64,000 nt of DNA from JACRCT01 sp049841135 (lineage in GTDB: Bacteria > Myxococcota > Myxococcia > Myxococcales > UBA5297): NCBI GenBank assembly GCA_049841135.1, contig JASGHK010000007.1, forward strand, positions 434,001 to 498,000, read 5' to 3'. Position numbers and translations under genes: made by a program. The stretch's first letter is position 1; every line of letters starts with the position of its first letter. Below the pieces are notes generated by a model that saw only the letters and a list, made by a program, of their open reading frames with translations, was not told where the DNA came from and searched no databases. This document shows, in pieces, positions 28,185 through 37,196 of the stretch.

Positions 28185-28886
28185 ATGATCAGCCTGCTCG
28201 TCGCCCTGTTCTTCTTCGCGGTCAGCCTCGGCTTCTACGTGGTCACCCGCACGCTCAAGAAGCGCCACCAGAACTGGAAGGCGTTCGCGCAGAAGCGCGG
28301 CCTGTCGTTCGATGCCGACGCGCTCGAGCTGACGGGCGAGCTGATGGGGCTGGAGTTCAAGGTCCACGACAAGCTGGCCATCGAGCGCGCCTCGGCGCTG
28401 GGCGCGTACATGCCTCTGGGCAGCACGGCGGTGGCGGTCGACGTCGTGGTGCCCGGCTGCCCGCAGGGCCTGAGCGTCTGCTCGGTGCAGCCCCGGCTCG
28501 CTCCGCGGAAGGTGGGCAGCGCGATCGAGATCGCCGCCGCCCCGGCCGGCTTCGAGGCTGCGTACCGCGTCGAGGTGGCAGGGCCCGAGGAGCAGGCGGC
28601 GCTCGAGGACGGCGAGGTGCGGGCGGGGCTGCTCGCCCTGGTCTCCCAGCGGTGGTACCGCGGCGTGGTGGTCGAGAACGGCGTGCTCAGCGCCTTCCAC
28701 TTCAACCCGGCCTTCGGCTCGGAGGATGACGCCGCCGAGCTGGAGCGTACGGTGGGCCTGGCGCTCGACGCCGCAGCCGCGCTTCGCGACGCGTGCGCTG
28801 CCCGTCAGGCTCGCGCCCGGAAGCGCACCCCGGTTCCGGCCAAGAGCCGCCGCGGGCCGTCGACGATGCGGCGTGTGAGCGGGTAG
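28185..28886 (+). CDS. Hypothetical membrane-anchored protein
   Basis: 233 residues. An N-terminal hydrophobic helix (MISLLVALFFFAVSLGFYVV, about 1-20) followed by basic KKRHQNW suggests an inner-membrane anchor with the rest cytoplasmic. The soluble part is alpha/beta with no motif I can name. The last 30 residues are Arg/Ala/Lys-rich (ARKRTPVPAKSRR). The start was chosen at the Met preceding the hydrophobic segment. Function unknown. Confidence 0.62.
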   Translation: MISLLVALFFFAVSLGFYVVTRTLKKRHQNWKAFAQKRGLSFDADALELTGELMGLEFKVHDKLAIERASALGAYMPLGSTAVAVDVVVPGCPQGLSVCSVQPRLAPRKVGSAIEIAAAPAGFEAAYRVEVAGPEEQAALEDGEVRAGLLALVSQRWYRGVVVENGVLSAFHFNPAFGSEDDAAELERTVGLALDAAAALRDACAARQARARKRTPVPAKSRRGPSTMRRVSG

Positions 28887-28935
28887 CAGCCAGCAGCTGC
28901 CTTCCGCGCCGGTCGGAGGCGTCGCGGCGGCTTGA

Positions 28936-28963
28936 CCCGAAGCCCGAAGCCCGAAGTCCGAAG
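28936..28963. repeat. Four tandem 7-bp repeats
   Basis: CCCGAAG repeated three times plus one TCCGAAG, at 28936-28942, 28943-28949, 28950-28956 and 28957-28963, in the gap between the membrane protein and the lamin-tail lipoprotein. A simple slippage tract; no function assigned. Confidence 0.7.
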
Positions 28964-28999
28964 CCCCTGGGACCCCTCGTCGGGTTCAGCTCCGCCGGC

Positions 29000-30202
29000 T
29001 CAGGGGTTCGGGCTGCCGAAGCTCGCGCCGGTGGCCTTGAGCCCCCAGTCATCCTTGGAGTCGGTGTCCGCCCCCACCTTGCGGGCCAGGCTCGAGTCCT
29101 TGTCGTTGCCCACCTGGCTCCAGTCGACGGAGAGGTCGAGGACGCTGGGGGTCGAGGAGTAGGTGCAGTCCGCGCCGCCGCAGTCGGCCGGCGTCCACTG
29201 CCCGTTGCCCTGGGCGAACTGGACTGCGTACTCGAAGCCGCCCGGCAGCGGAGGGGCGAGGCCGACCTTGGCGAACGCGACGGCGTCCTGCACTGCGCCG
29301 TCCGCGCCGACCACCTTGAGCAGCCGGTGCGACCAGGTGACCGCCGCGCTGCCGCCGACGAAGTCCCAGGCGTTCGGGTAGGCCTCCTTGGCAGTGCTCT
29401 CCGACTTGGAGGTGCGCTCCGAGCTCTTGGGGTCGTCGGCGCCCACCGCGTTGAGGTGCAGCACGATCAGGTCGCCCGCCTGCACCACGACGTCCGGGAA
29501 GGTGGTGAAGGTGAGCGGGTCATTGGTCTTGCCCTCTTCGATCACCTGGATCTGCTTGGTGGTGCCGGCCTCCACGACCAGGAACTCGATCAGGTCCCGG
29601 CTGTTGGGGATGTTCGGGTTGATCTCGTTGATGACCAGCCGGGCCTGTCCTGCTCCGGCGATGAACTCGGCGGAGTTGGCGGTGGAGCTCAGCGGCTCGC
29701 CGTTGCTGTCGAGGATCGTCGCGGCGACGGTGACCACGTAGTTGCTGCCAGGGGTCTGGGCGCTGGTGGTGACGCGGACCTGGTTGCCCGAGCCCGAGGC
29801 GGCGCTGGCGGCCAGACCGCCGGTGAACGTGAACTGCGAGCCGTTGAGGAGCACCGTGCCCGGCTCGATGGCGCGGCTGAACTCGACGAGCACCGACGTC
29901 GTCGACTCGCTGGTGGCCCGGGTGACCTCGAGCGGCGCGGCGGCGCTGGCATCGGGGCGCACCGAAGCATCGGCAGGGGTCACGACCGGACCGCCGTCGG
30001 GCTCGCTCGTAGCGGCATCGACGGCCGAGCTGGCGTCCGGCGTGGTGGCGGCGTCGGCAGGCGGCGCACCAGAGTCCGCCGGGCTGGCCGGGACGTCCGC
30101 GCTCGAGGACGCGTCGAGGCCCGTGGCCGGTGGGGGATTGCCGCAGGCGGCGAGCGCGAGGGCGAGCAGCAATGGGAGCGAGCGCAGGGAGCCGAAGTTC
30201 AT
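29000..30202 (-). CDS. Lipoprotein with lamin-tail domain
   Basis: 400-residue lipoprotein: signal peptide, lipobox ALALAAC (about Cys-20), then a long Asp/Ala/Ser/Pro-rich linker (22-90) typical of myxobacterial surface proteins. Next comes a Big-like beta domain (about 92-190, LEVTRATSESTTSVLVEFSR), and then VINEINPNIPNSRDLIEF, the signature of a lamin-tail (LTD) beta-sandwich. LTD domains occur in exported proteins, often with adhesins or nucleases. No enzyme domain is attached. Start ATG 30202. Confidence 0.72.
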   Translation of the reverse strand: MNFGSLRSLPLLLALALAACGNPPPATGLDASSSADVPASPADSGAPPADAATTPDASSAVDAATSEPDGGPVVTPADASVRPDASAAAPLEVTRATSESTTSVLVEFSRAIEPGTVLLNGSQFTFTGGLAASAASGSGNQVRVTTSAQTPGSNYVVTVAATILDSNGEPLSSTANSAEFIAGAGQARLVINEINPNIPNSRDLIEFLVVEAGTTKQIQVIEEGKTNDPLTFTTFPDVVVQAGDLIVLHLNAVGADDPKSSERTSKSESTAKEAYPNAWDFVGGSAAVTWSHRLLKVVGADGAVQDAVAFAKVGLAPPLPGGFEYAVQFAQGNGQWTPADCGGADCTYSSTPSVLDLSVDWSQVGNDKDSSLARKVGADTDSKDDWGLKATGASFGSPNP

Positions 30203-30306
30203 CGAAGTCCTTCCTGGAGTCTTTCCTGGAGGTGGCCCAGACGACGCGAGTGTAGACGACCCGATTGGCGGCGCGGGCGAGAATCTCGAAGGGGCTTGGC
30301 GACGGC

Positions 30307-30792
30307 TCAGGCCTTCGCGTGCCCGGCGAGGTGCTCGCGCATCGCCTCGATCACCAGTGCATGGTCCTGCTCCTGCGGAAGGCCGCTGACGGTGACGGTG
30401 CCGACGAAGCCGACCTGGGCCACCACCACCGGCACGCAGCCGCCGTGCGGCGCGTACTCGCTCTCGGGGAGCAGCATCCGCTGCTCGATGGACTTGCCCT
30501 GGAGGCGCAGGTCGAGCCCCACCGCGAAGGAGCTGCGGCGGGTGCGGTTCACCAGCCGCTTCTTGCGCTCGATCCAGGCCGCGTTGTCGGGCGTCGAGCC
30601 TGGCAGCGCCGCGTAGAAGAGCCGCTCGCCGCAGCGCTCGACGTCGATGGCCACCGGCAGGGACCGTGCGCGCGCCTTCTCGGCCAGCCGCTGCCCGAGC
30701 GCCCAGGCGTCGTCGTTGGTGAACGAGGCGAAGACGAGCGTCTTCTCCTCGGCGTCGATGCGCTTCAGCTGGGCTTCGAGCGACTCGGACAT
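30307..30792 (-). CDS. UPF0303/heme-degrading-domain family protein
   Basis: 161-residue cytosolic protein matching the UPF0303 (YBR137W-like) family; typical length is about 160. Diagnostic segments are LVFASFTNDDAWALG, VAIDVERCGERLFYAALPGSTPDN, WIERKKRLVNRTRRSSFAVG and YAPHGGCVPVVV. The fold is of the GlcG/heme-degrading-domain kind, but the biochemical role is not settled. Start ATG 30792, with GGAG upstream. It follows the lamin-tail lipoprotein on the same strand, with no functional link visible. Confidence 0.8.
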   Translation of the reverse strand: MSESLEAQLKRIDAEEKTLVFASFTNDDAWALGQRLAEKARARSLPVAIDVERCGERLFYAALPGSTPDNAAWIERKKRLVNRTRRSSFAVGLDLRLQGKSIEQRMLLPESEYAPHGGCVPVVVAQVGFVGTVTVSGLPQEQDHALVIEAMREHLAGHAKA

Positions 30793-31096
30793 GCGGACTC
30801 TCCTCGAAAGGGCCGGGGAGTCTACACGACGCGGATCCCCGGTCATTCGGCCCGGCCCGAGTACAAGCGAAGTGAGCCCGGACCCAGCCAGATGGCTTTG
30901 GATCCGCGAGGATTCCGTAGCGGAGCCGATCGACCCATATGATCGATGCGGGAGCGTTTGGGAAAGCCCTGTGAATTCAGACGGTTGCGGATCGACGTCT
31001 TGGGAAGTCCAGGAAATCCGAGGACTTGGAAAGACCCCGGAAAGTCCGCCAGGCGCCGCGAGTGATCAGACAAACCCGGCACGCCGAGGAAGCCCC

Positions 31097-33589
31097 ATGC
31101 GCCCGATGCACCTGCTGCTCGCCACCCTGCTCGTCATCGGCTCCGTCGGCCCGGCCGCCGCCAAGCCGAAGATCTACGTCTCCTTCCACTGGCACATGCA
31201 CCAGCCCATCTACTGGCCTTACGAGTCGGTGGTGCAGAGCCACGACGCAGGGCGCTGGTCGTTCGACCTGATGTCCATCCACAACGACCGCACCGGGCCG
31301 TACACCACCTGGCCCAGCGACGCCGTGCAGCAGGGGCTTGGGCTGTCGCACCTGGGCGCGCAGGTCAGCTTCACCGGCTCCTTGATGGAGAACCTGGATG
31401 CCATGAGCGCCGCGGGCCGCGGCTTCGGCGGCTGGCAGGATCGCTGGAGGCAGAGCCGCTCGCTGACGACGTCCCTGGGCAATCCGCGTTTGGACCTGAC
31501 GATGATCGGCCAGCACCACCCGCTGATGCCGCTCGTGCCCGCCGCTGACCGCAAGCTGCAGCTCGAGCTGCACAAGCGCTCGCTCGAGGCGAGCTTCGGC
31601 GCCGCCGCCAAGGGGCCATTCGGGATCTTCCCGCCGGAGACGGCCTTCGCCGAGCACGTGATCCCCGAGTTCGCCGCGGCCGGGGTGAAGTGGGCGTTCG
31701 TCGACAACATCCACTTCGACCGCGCGCGCCCCGACTACCCGTACTCGGCCGGCTCCAACCTCTACCCGCCCAACGCGGCCGACCAGCGCAACTCCGGCGG
31801 CAGCGCGACCTGGGTGCAGCTGCAGGACCTGTGGGCGCCGACCAAGGTGAGCGCGCCGTGGGGCTACCAGCCGCACTGGGTCGAGTACGTCGACCCCGAG
31901 TCCGGGCAGTCCACGAAGATCATCGCGGTGCCGGCGGCGCGCTACGAAGGCAACGAGGACGCCCGCGGCGGCTACGGGGCCTTCCTGTACGAGAAGGTGA
32001 TGAGCCAGTACGAGGCCTACAACACCGACGACGCCCACCCGATGCTGGTGGTGCTGCACCACGACGGCGACAACTTCGGCGGCGGGACCGACTCCTACTA
32101 CCACTCGAACTTCGCGGGCTTCGTCGCCTGGATCTCCTCGCAGCCCACTCGCTTCGAGGCGACGACCGTCCAGGACTACCTGGACCAGTTCCCGCCCGAC
32201 GCCAGCGACGTCATCCACGTCGAGCCCGGAAGCTGGAGCGGCGCGGACAACGGCGACCCCGAGTTCCTCAAGTGGAACGGCGACCCGGGCGCCGACGGCT
32301 ACAGCCCCGACCGCAACAGCTGGGGTGTCATCGTCGCCGCCGCCAACCGGGTGCACACCGCGCAGGCCATCGCCGGCTACACCTCGCTCGACGCCATCCG
32401 CGGCGGCACCGGCAGCGAGACGGACAAGGCCTGGCACCACCTGCTCAACGGCGAGACCAGCTGCTACTGGTACTGGGACGGCGCCGAGGGCGGCAAGTGG
32501 GACAGCCACCCTGCCCGCGCCGCCAACCTCGCCGTGCAGCACGCCGACACCGTCATCGCCAGCGGGGCGGACACGGTCGCGCCGACCATCTATCTGCCGC
32601 AGCGCGAGCCCTACAACCCGGGCGCCATCGAGTGGGGCACGCAGGCCAAGCCCAGCGACTTCGAGGTCTGGACCTACGTCTACGACGTCAGCGGGCTCTC
32701 GAACGTGACCCTGCGCTACCGCGTCACGCCGAAGGGAATCGTCGACCACACCGGCCAGACCTATGGCGCCACGGGCTGGCAGGACCTGCCGATGCAGTCG
32801 AAGGCGATCGTCTCGCGCACCGACCCGGTGCCGACCTACAAGGCCGACGAGTACCGGGCGACGATCGCCGGGGTGAAGGACTCGCTCGTCGACTACTACG
32901 TCGCAGCGTCCGACACGAAGGGTCTCCTCGCGCGCTCGCCCATCCAGCACGTCTATGTCGGGGCAGGCGGTGGGACGACTCCGCCCACGGGGAACGTGGG
33001 CTGGACCCCGAGCGCGCCGACCCGCGCCGACGTCGTGACCTTCTTCGCCCCCAAGGCCGGAAAGCTGCACTGGGGCGTGGACGGCTGGGTGCTGCCGCCG
33101 CAGTCGCTCTGGCCGATGGGCACCGTGGCCTTCGATGCCAAGTCGGTCGAGACGCCGCTGGTCGGGCCGGACTCCCAGGGCCGCTACACGGTCGCCATCG
33201 GGCCGTTCACGGGGACCACCATCAAGGTCGTCGACTTCGTCCTGCACTACGCCGACGGAAGCTGGGACAACAACGGCGGCAGCGACTGGCATGCCAACCT
33301 CACCGAAGGGCCGCAGACACCGGACGCCGGGACGGTGTCTCCTCCCGGAGCCGATTCCGGGACCGTGAACCCGCCGGGTGCGGACGCGGGCGTGGTCGCA
33401 CCGGCCTCCGACGCCGGACACAGGCCCGCGTCGGACGCTGGCGCCAAGGCCGATGCCGGGCTGGAGGCGAATACGCAGGGCTGCGGCTGCAACGCGGCGG
33501 GCCAGGCGCAGCCGAGTGCGTTCTTCGCAATCCTTGCGATGGCACTGCTCGGGCCGCGGCGTCGAAGTCCGGGGCAGCGCGCGAGCTGA
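31097..33589 (+). CDS. Secreted GH57 glycosidase with surface-sorting tail
   Basis: 830-residue exported glycoside hydrolase. Signal peptide to about residue 22 (GPAAAK). Catalytic domain about 25-470 starts with the GH57 motif SFHWHMHQPIYW; further family elements are FGIFPPETAFAEHVIPE, AFVDNIH and VVLHHDGDNFGGG. GH57 enzymes act on starch, glycogen or pullulan. Behind it lie beta-sandwich regions (about 480-640 and 655-755), the second starch-binding-like. An Asp/Ala/Pro linker and GCGCNAAGQ...FFAILAMALLGPRRRS form a MYXO-CTERM-like tail, so surface retention is likely. Start ATG 31097. The only polysaccharide-degrading enzyme here. Confidence 0.82.
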   Translation: MRPMHLLLATLLVIGSVGPAAAKPKIYVSFHWHMHQPIYWPYESVVQSHDAGRWSFDLMSIHNDRTGPYTTWPSDAVQQGLGLSHLGAQVSFTGSLMENLDAMSAAGRGFGGWQDRWRQSRSLTTSLGNPRLDLTMIGQHHPLMPLVPAADRKLQLELHKRSLEASFGAAAKGPFGIFPPETAFAEHVIPEFAAAGVKWAFVDNIHFDRARPDYPYSAGSNLYPPNAADQRNSGGSATWVQLQDLWAPTKVSAPWGYQPHWVEYVDPESGQSTKIIAVPAARYEGNEDARGGYGAFLYEKVMSQYEAYNTDDAHPMLVVLHHDGDNFGGGTDSYYHSNFAGFVAWISSQPTRFEATTVQDYLDQFPPDASDVIHVEPGSWSGADNGDPEFLKWNGDPGADGYSPDRNSWGVIVAAANRVHTAQAIAGYTSLDAIRGGTGSETDKAWHHLLNGETSCYWYWDGAEGGKWDSHPARAANLAVQHADTVIASGADTVAPTIYLPQREPYNPGAIEWGTQAKPSDFEVWTYVYDVSGLSNVTLRYRVTPKGIVDHTGQTYGATGWQDLPMQSKAIVSRTDPVPTYKADEYRATIAGVKDSLVDYYVAASDTKGLLARSPIQHVYVGAGGGTTPPTGNVGWTPSAPTRADVVTFFAPKAGKLHWGVDGWVLPPQSLWPMGTVAFDAKSVETPLVGPDSQGRYTVAIGPFTGTTIKVVDFVLHYADGSWDNNGGSDWHANLTEGPQTPDAGTVSPPGADSGTVNPPGADAGVVAPASDAGHRPASDAGAKADAGLEANTQGCGCNAAGQAQPSAFFAILAMALLGPRRRSPGQRAS

Positions 33590-33630
33590 TCGGCGTTGCC
33601 CAGCCCGCAGGGCGCGCGTCTACTCTCGAC

Positions 33631-33675
33631 GTCCACCGCGTCCACTCAGTCCACCTCGTCCACCTCGTCCACCCA
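33631..33675. repeat. Five 9-bp tandem repeats
   Basis: GTCCAC at 33631, 33640, 33649, 33658 and 33667, each followed by a variable triplet, giving an exact 9-bp periodicity. It lies in the gap between the GH57 gene and the DUF4230 gene. No open frame of interest covers it. Confidence 0.75.
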
Positions 33676-33852
33676 CTCGCCACCCCGTCGGTCCACCGCC
33701 CTGAGCATTGCGTACCGCCAGCCACGGCTGTCACCACCCGGCCTCATCTTGCGTGGGCTGGCCGCCGAGCCGGCCCCGGCACGGACCATGCTCTGTCCTC
33801 GGGGCGGAGGAAGTAGGCTTCAGTAAGACAAAGGTGACGGAGGCAAACGGTC

Positions 33853-34473
33853 GTGGTCAAGCGTCTGGTCCTGCTGGCGGTGTTCGCGCTGTTCCTCGGA
33901 GTCGGGGCGGTGGCGGCCTTCAAGTACCTGCCGGAGCGGGCGAAGCCGCTGCCGGACCCACCGGCGGTGGTCACGCAGATCCGCGAGGTGGCGCGCCTGG
34001 AGACCCTGGACGTCGCCATCTACAAGAAGGTGCGCTTCGCGCCCGAGCCCGCGCCTGGAAGCGACTCGCTGTGGGGTGACGTCCTCTCCTGGGCGAGCTA
34101 CACGCTGCGCGGCGCCGAAGGCCGGGCCATCGTCTTCGCCACTGCGCACCTGGGACTGGACCTCGAGCAGTTCGGTCCGGAGAGCGTGAGGGTGGTCGGG
34201 CGAACCGCGCTGGTGGTGCTGCCGCCCATCCGCGTGCAGATCGAGCTCAAGCCCGGCGAGACGGAGGTCATCGGCTCCAACCTCGACTCGCAGGAGACGG
34301 CGAAGCTCTTCGACAAGGCCAAGGGGGCCTTCGAGGCCGAGGTTCGCGCCGACCCGGTGCTCAACCGCAGGGCGCGCGACTCCGCGCAGCGCGCCATCCG
34401 GGCGCTGCTGGTGACCCTGGGCTTCGAGCAGGTGCAGTTCGTGGACGTGCTGCCGGCGGCGAGCGCGACCTGA
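33853..34473 (+). CDS. DUF4230-like membrane-anchored protein
   Basis: 206 residues starting GTG (33853) after GGAGG. An N-terminal hydrophobic helix (LVLLAVFALFLGVGAVAAF, about 5-23) anchors a domain facing outside or the periplasm. The domain resembles DUF4230: a strand with VVTQIREVARLETL, a middle VVLPPIRVQIEL, and a C-terminal helix with AQRAIRALLVTLGF. Family function is unknown. It is convergent with the esterase-like lipoprotein gene. Confidence 0.7.
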   Translation: MVKRLVLLAVFALFLGVGAVAAFKYLPERAKPLPDPPAVVTQIREVARLETLDVAIYKKVRFAPEPAPGSDSLWGDVLSWASYTLRGAEGRAIVFATAHLGLDLEQFGPESVRVVGRTALVVLPPIRVQIELKPGETEVIGSNLDSQETAKLFDKAKGAFEAEVRADPVLNRRARDSAQRAIRALLVTLGFEQVQFVDVLPAASAT

Positions 34474-34496
34474 GCTTTGGCCGGTGCGGGCGCCGC

Positions 34497-35573
34497 CTAC
34501 AGCAGCCCGTCCAGCCAGGTGAGCTGCGCGTCGATGGTCTGCGAGACGGCGAGCGCCTGGTCGCCCGACGAAGGCTCGGTGTACGGATTGCCGATCTCCT
34601 TGTGGGCCCACTTCACCCAGGTCTGCTTGTACCAGCCCCAGTCCAGGTTGCTGCCCGTCGACGGCGGGGAGCTGCCGGAGTAGGCGGCGAAGGCGCGGAT
34701 GCCGCTGGCCGGGAAGACCTCGGCGCCGCCGACGACGTGGAAGATGTGCAGGTTGGTCCGGTTCGGGTACTGGCCGGTCAGCGCCGTGGCCCAGCCGCCA
34801 TAGAAGGTGCCCCACGGGCGGACCGGGTTGTTGATCTTGGTGTTGGTGGTGCCCAGCTCGTTCTGGCTGTTCTTGCAGACGCCGTCGAACGAGCTGACGT
34901 AGAGCTGGATGCCGTCGAGGGCGGGGTTGGCGCGCAGCGACTGGGCCATGCGCATCGCCAGGCACCCACCGCGCGAGCTGCCGCCGAGGTAGATGGACGT
35001 GGTCTCCGGCCGGACCTGGGCGGTGAGCCAGTTGGCGAAGCCGGTGACCAGCTGCTGCTTGGTGGTGGAGTCGAAGAGGTGGTCGAAGTTGCTGTCGTTG
35101 GCCACCGCGAACCAGGTGGTCGCGGGCGGGAACCAGCCCTGGGCGCGCAACTTCATCGCCAGCGAGCGGGCGTCGAGCGTGACGTTGGGGCAGGAGACGT
35201 CGTTGCAGGAGGAGTCCCAGGACCCGGTCTGGCCGGTGATGCCGTTCTCGTGCGAGCTGCTGCTGGAGGCCTTCTGGCCGGCGGAGAGGAAGACGAGAGC
35301 GGTGCGGGTCGCGGGGGCGTCGACCTGGCCGATGCGGACCTTGTAGAGCTCGTCGTCGGGCGCGCCGGCGGCGCGGAGGGCCTCAAAGCCTGGGGCGGCG
35401 TGATAGCCAGAGCCATCCTGGTAGACGGCGCGGACCGAGGTCACGGTCATCGCCGTGCCGCTCGGGTAGGAGAGCGCCTGCTCCTGCGTCCCCAGCCCGG
35501 CCGCTGTCGCAGAGCCGCAGCCGGTGATGACGAAGCACGCAGCGACCACTGCCAGAGTCTTCGCGACGTTCAT
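34497..35573 (-). CDS. Secreted esterase-like lipoprotein, alpha/beta-hydrolase fold
   Basis: 358-residue lipoprotein: lipobox VITGC (Cys-19) and a TAAG-Q linker. The body looks like an alpha/beta hydrolase, with the nucleophile elbow in YLGGSSRGGCLAMRMAQ (G-x-S-x-G), strand HIFHVVGG later, and cysteines in CNDVSCPN. The catalytic His cannot be identified confidently. An outer-membrane-anchored esterase or peptidase is likely, substrate unknown. Start ATG 35573. Confidence 0.6.
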   Translation of the reverse strand: MNVAKTLAVVAACFVITGCGSATAAGLGTQEQALSYPSGTAMTVTSVRAVYQDGSGYHAAPGFEALRAAGAPDDELYKVRIGQVDAPATRTALVFLSAGQKASSSSSHENGITGQTGSWDSSCNDVSCPNVTLDARSLAMKLRAQGWFPPATTWFAVANDSNFDHLFDSTTKQQLVTGFANWLTAQVRPETTSIYLGGSSRGGCLAMRMAQSLRANPALDGIQLYVSSFDGVCKNSQNELGTTNTKINNPVRPWGTFYGGWATALTGQYPNRTNLHIFHVVGGAEVFPASGIRAFAAYSGSSPPSTGSNLDWGWYKQTWVKWAHKEIGNPYTEPSSGDQALAVSQTIDAQLTWLDGLL

Positions 35574-35720
35574 GAGGCCCCTCCAAAGTCGACGGGATGA
35601 ATGAAGTCGATACCCTCGGCGCGGCTGGGGTCAAGGCCCTCCCGGCGGCTGCGCGGGTGATCGCGGGCGATCTCCTGCGTTCTCGTGCGGCGAACGGGGC
35701 CGCGTTATGGTCGCCCGCGT

Positions 35721-36940
35721 ATGCCGCCGACCGGATCCGCACCAGCGACGCCGCTCCCCGTTTTCGAGCCGCCCCGGCCGTTGGAGCCCGCCACCACCCC
35801 TGAGCCCAGGTCGCCGCTCCTCGAGCGGGTGGGCGTGCGCTACTTCCTGCGCCGCGCGGGCGCGTCCCGGCCCGTCGAGTCGGTCGACGCCATCCACTTC
35901 CTCAATCCGGCGGAGCGCGCCGGGCTCCTGCGCGTACAGCGCGGCGCCGTCCTCCGCGCGGCGCTCGCCGGGGCGCTCTCCACCTTCATCGCCGCGGCGG
36001 TGGAGGTCTTCGCCATTCCGCGGCTCGGCGTCGATCCCGATGCCAGCCTGTGGCTCGTCCCCTGGTCGTACTGGCTGGTCATCGGCGGGGCCAACGTCCT
36101 CACCTCCATCGTCGAGGTTGGCTTCCTCTACTGGGACGGGCTGCGCACCGTGCACGAGCTCTCGCGCGTCGCCGGGCTCGACCTCATGGGAACGCAGAAG
36201 GATTCAGCGGCTCGCCGTCGCCCTCACCCGAGCCGCGCTGGAGCTGCCCGATCCCGCCGCGCCGGTCTTCGGCATCGACCCCTTGCGCGGCGCCTCGCGG
36301 CTGCAGCTGGTGGCGGCGGCGGCGCTCTACAAGCTCAAGGTGAGCCTCTCGACCTTCCTGGCCAAGCTGCTCGTGCGCCGGATGCTGGGGCGGGCCGCGC
36401 TGCGCACGCTGATCCCCTTCGTGGCCGTGCCGGTGACGGCCCTCTGGAACGCCGTGGTGTGCGCCCGGGTGCTGCGGCAGGCACGGCTTCGCACCTTCGG
36501 CCCGTCGGCGGCGGCGGAGCTCGTCGGCTTCGCGCTCGACGGAGTGGTTTCTTTCTCCGCCCGTGGGAGGTTGGCGGCCTACCGCGCCGTCGGCAGCGCG
36601 GTGGTCGCCAAGAGGGACCTGCACCCGAACCTCGTCGCGCTGCTCCATGAGCTCCCGGTCCCGGGTGGGCGAGCCGAGCCAGGCCACGGTGGATGATCCC
36701 GAGGCGCTCGTGGCCGACCTCGGGGCGCTCCCGGCTTGCGAGCGGACTGCCGTCCTGCGGCTGCTGTCGGTGGCGAGCATCCTCGACGGGCGATTGACCG
36801 AAGCCGAGCGCCGGCTCATCGCCCGCGCCCGCGCGGCGGCGGGTCTCGGGCCGGAGCGCGAGGCCACCTCGAGGCTCTTCACCGCCTTCGTCGGCGGGCA
36901 GGGCTTCGACGCGAAGACGGTCCAGGCCTTGGGCGAGTAG
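35721..36940 (+). CDS. Membrane protein with TerB-like C-terminus, two frame breaks
   Basis: About 405 residues when read across two breaks. A Pro-rich N-terminus is followed by RVGVRYFLRRAGASRPVESVDAIHFLNPAERAGLLRVQRGAV, two hydrophobic segments (about 80-100 and 114-136), and a third region with LIPFVAVPVTALWNAVVCARVL. The C-terminal piece DPEALVADLGALPACERTAVLRLLSVASILDGRLTEAERRLIARAR is TerB-like (helical, acidic). The architecture recalls myxobacterial LBF_2804-type proteins, which I state tentatively. Breaks: near 36190 (surplus A, GGGAACGCAG) and near 36650 (GAGCTCCCGG for GAGCTCCGG). The start at 35721 is a guess; 35685 is also possible. Function unknown. Confidence 0.5.
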
Positions 36941-37196
36941 CCAACGTGTCCCTGTGGCGGGCGTGCGCCCGGCCGTCCCTGGCCTTGCCCCACGGCGCCG
37001 CGCGCCCTTCCTTGAGAGTGTTCTCGCGCTCGCGAGCGGGCATTAGAAAGTCTGGCGGTTGACGCAAGGTGTCATTATGTCGTCGGGTAGTCGCTCTTGC
37101 CCCAGCGCGCGACGGCGCGGTGGTCGCGGGGCCGGGGTTCCAGCCAGATTCGCCGCGGGCGCTCGAGCCCGCACCCGTTCAAGGAGGCCGAAAGCC

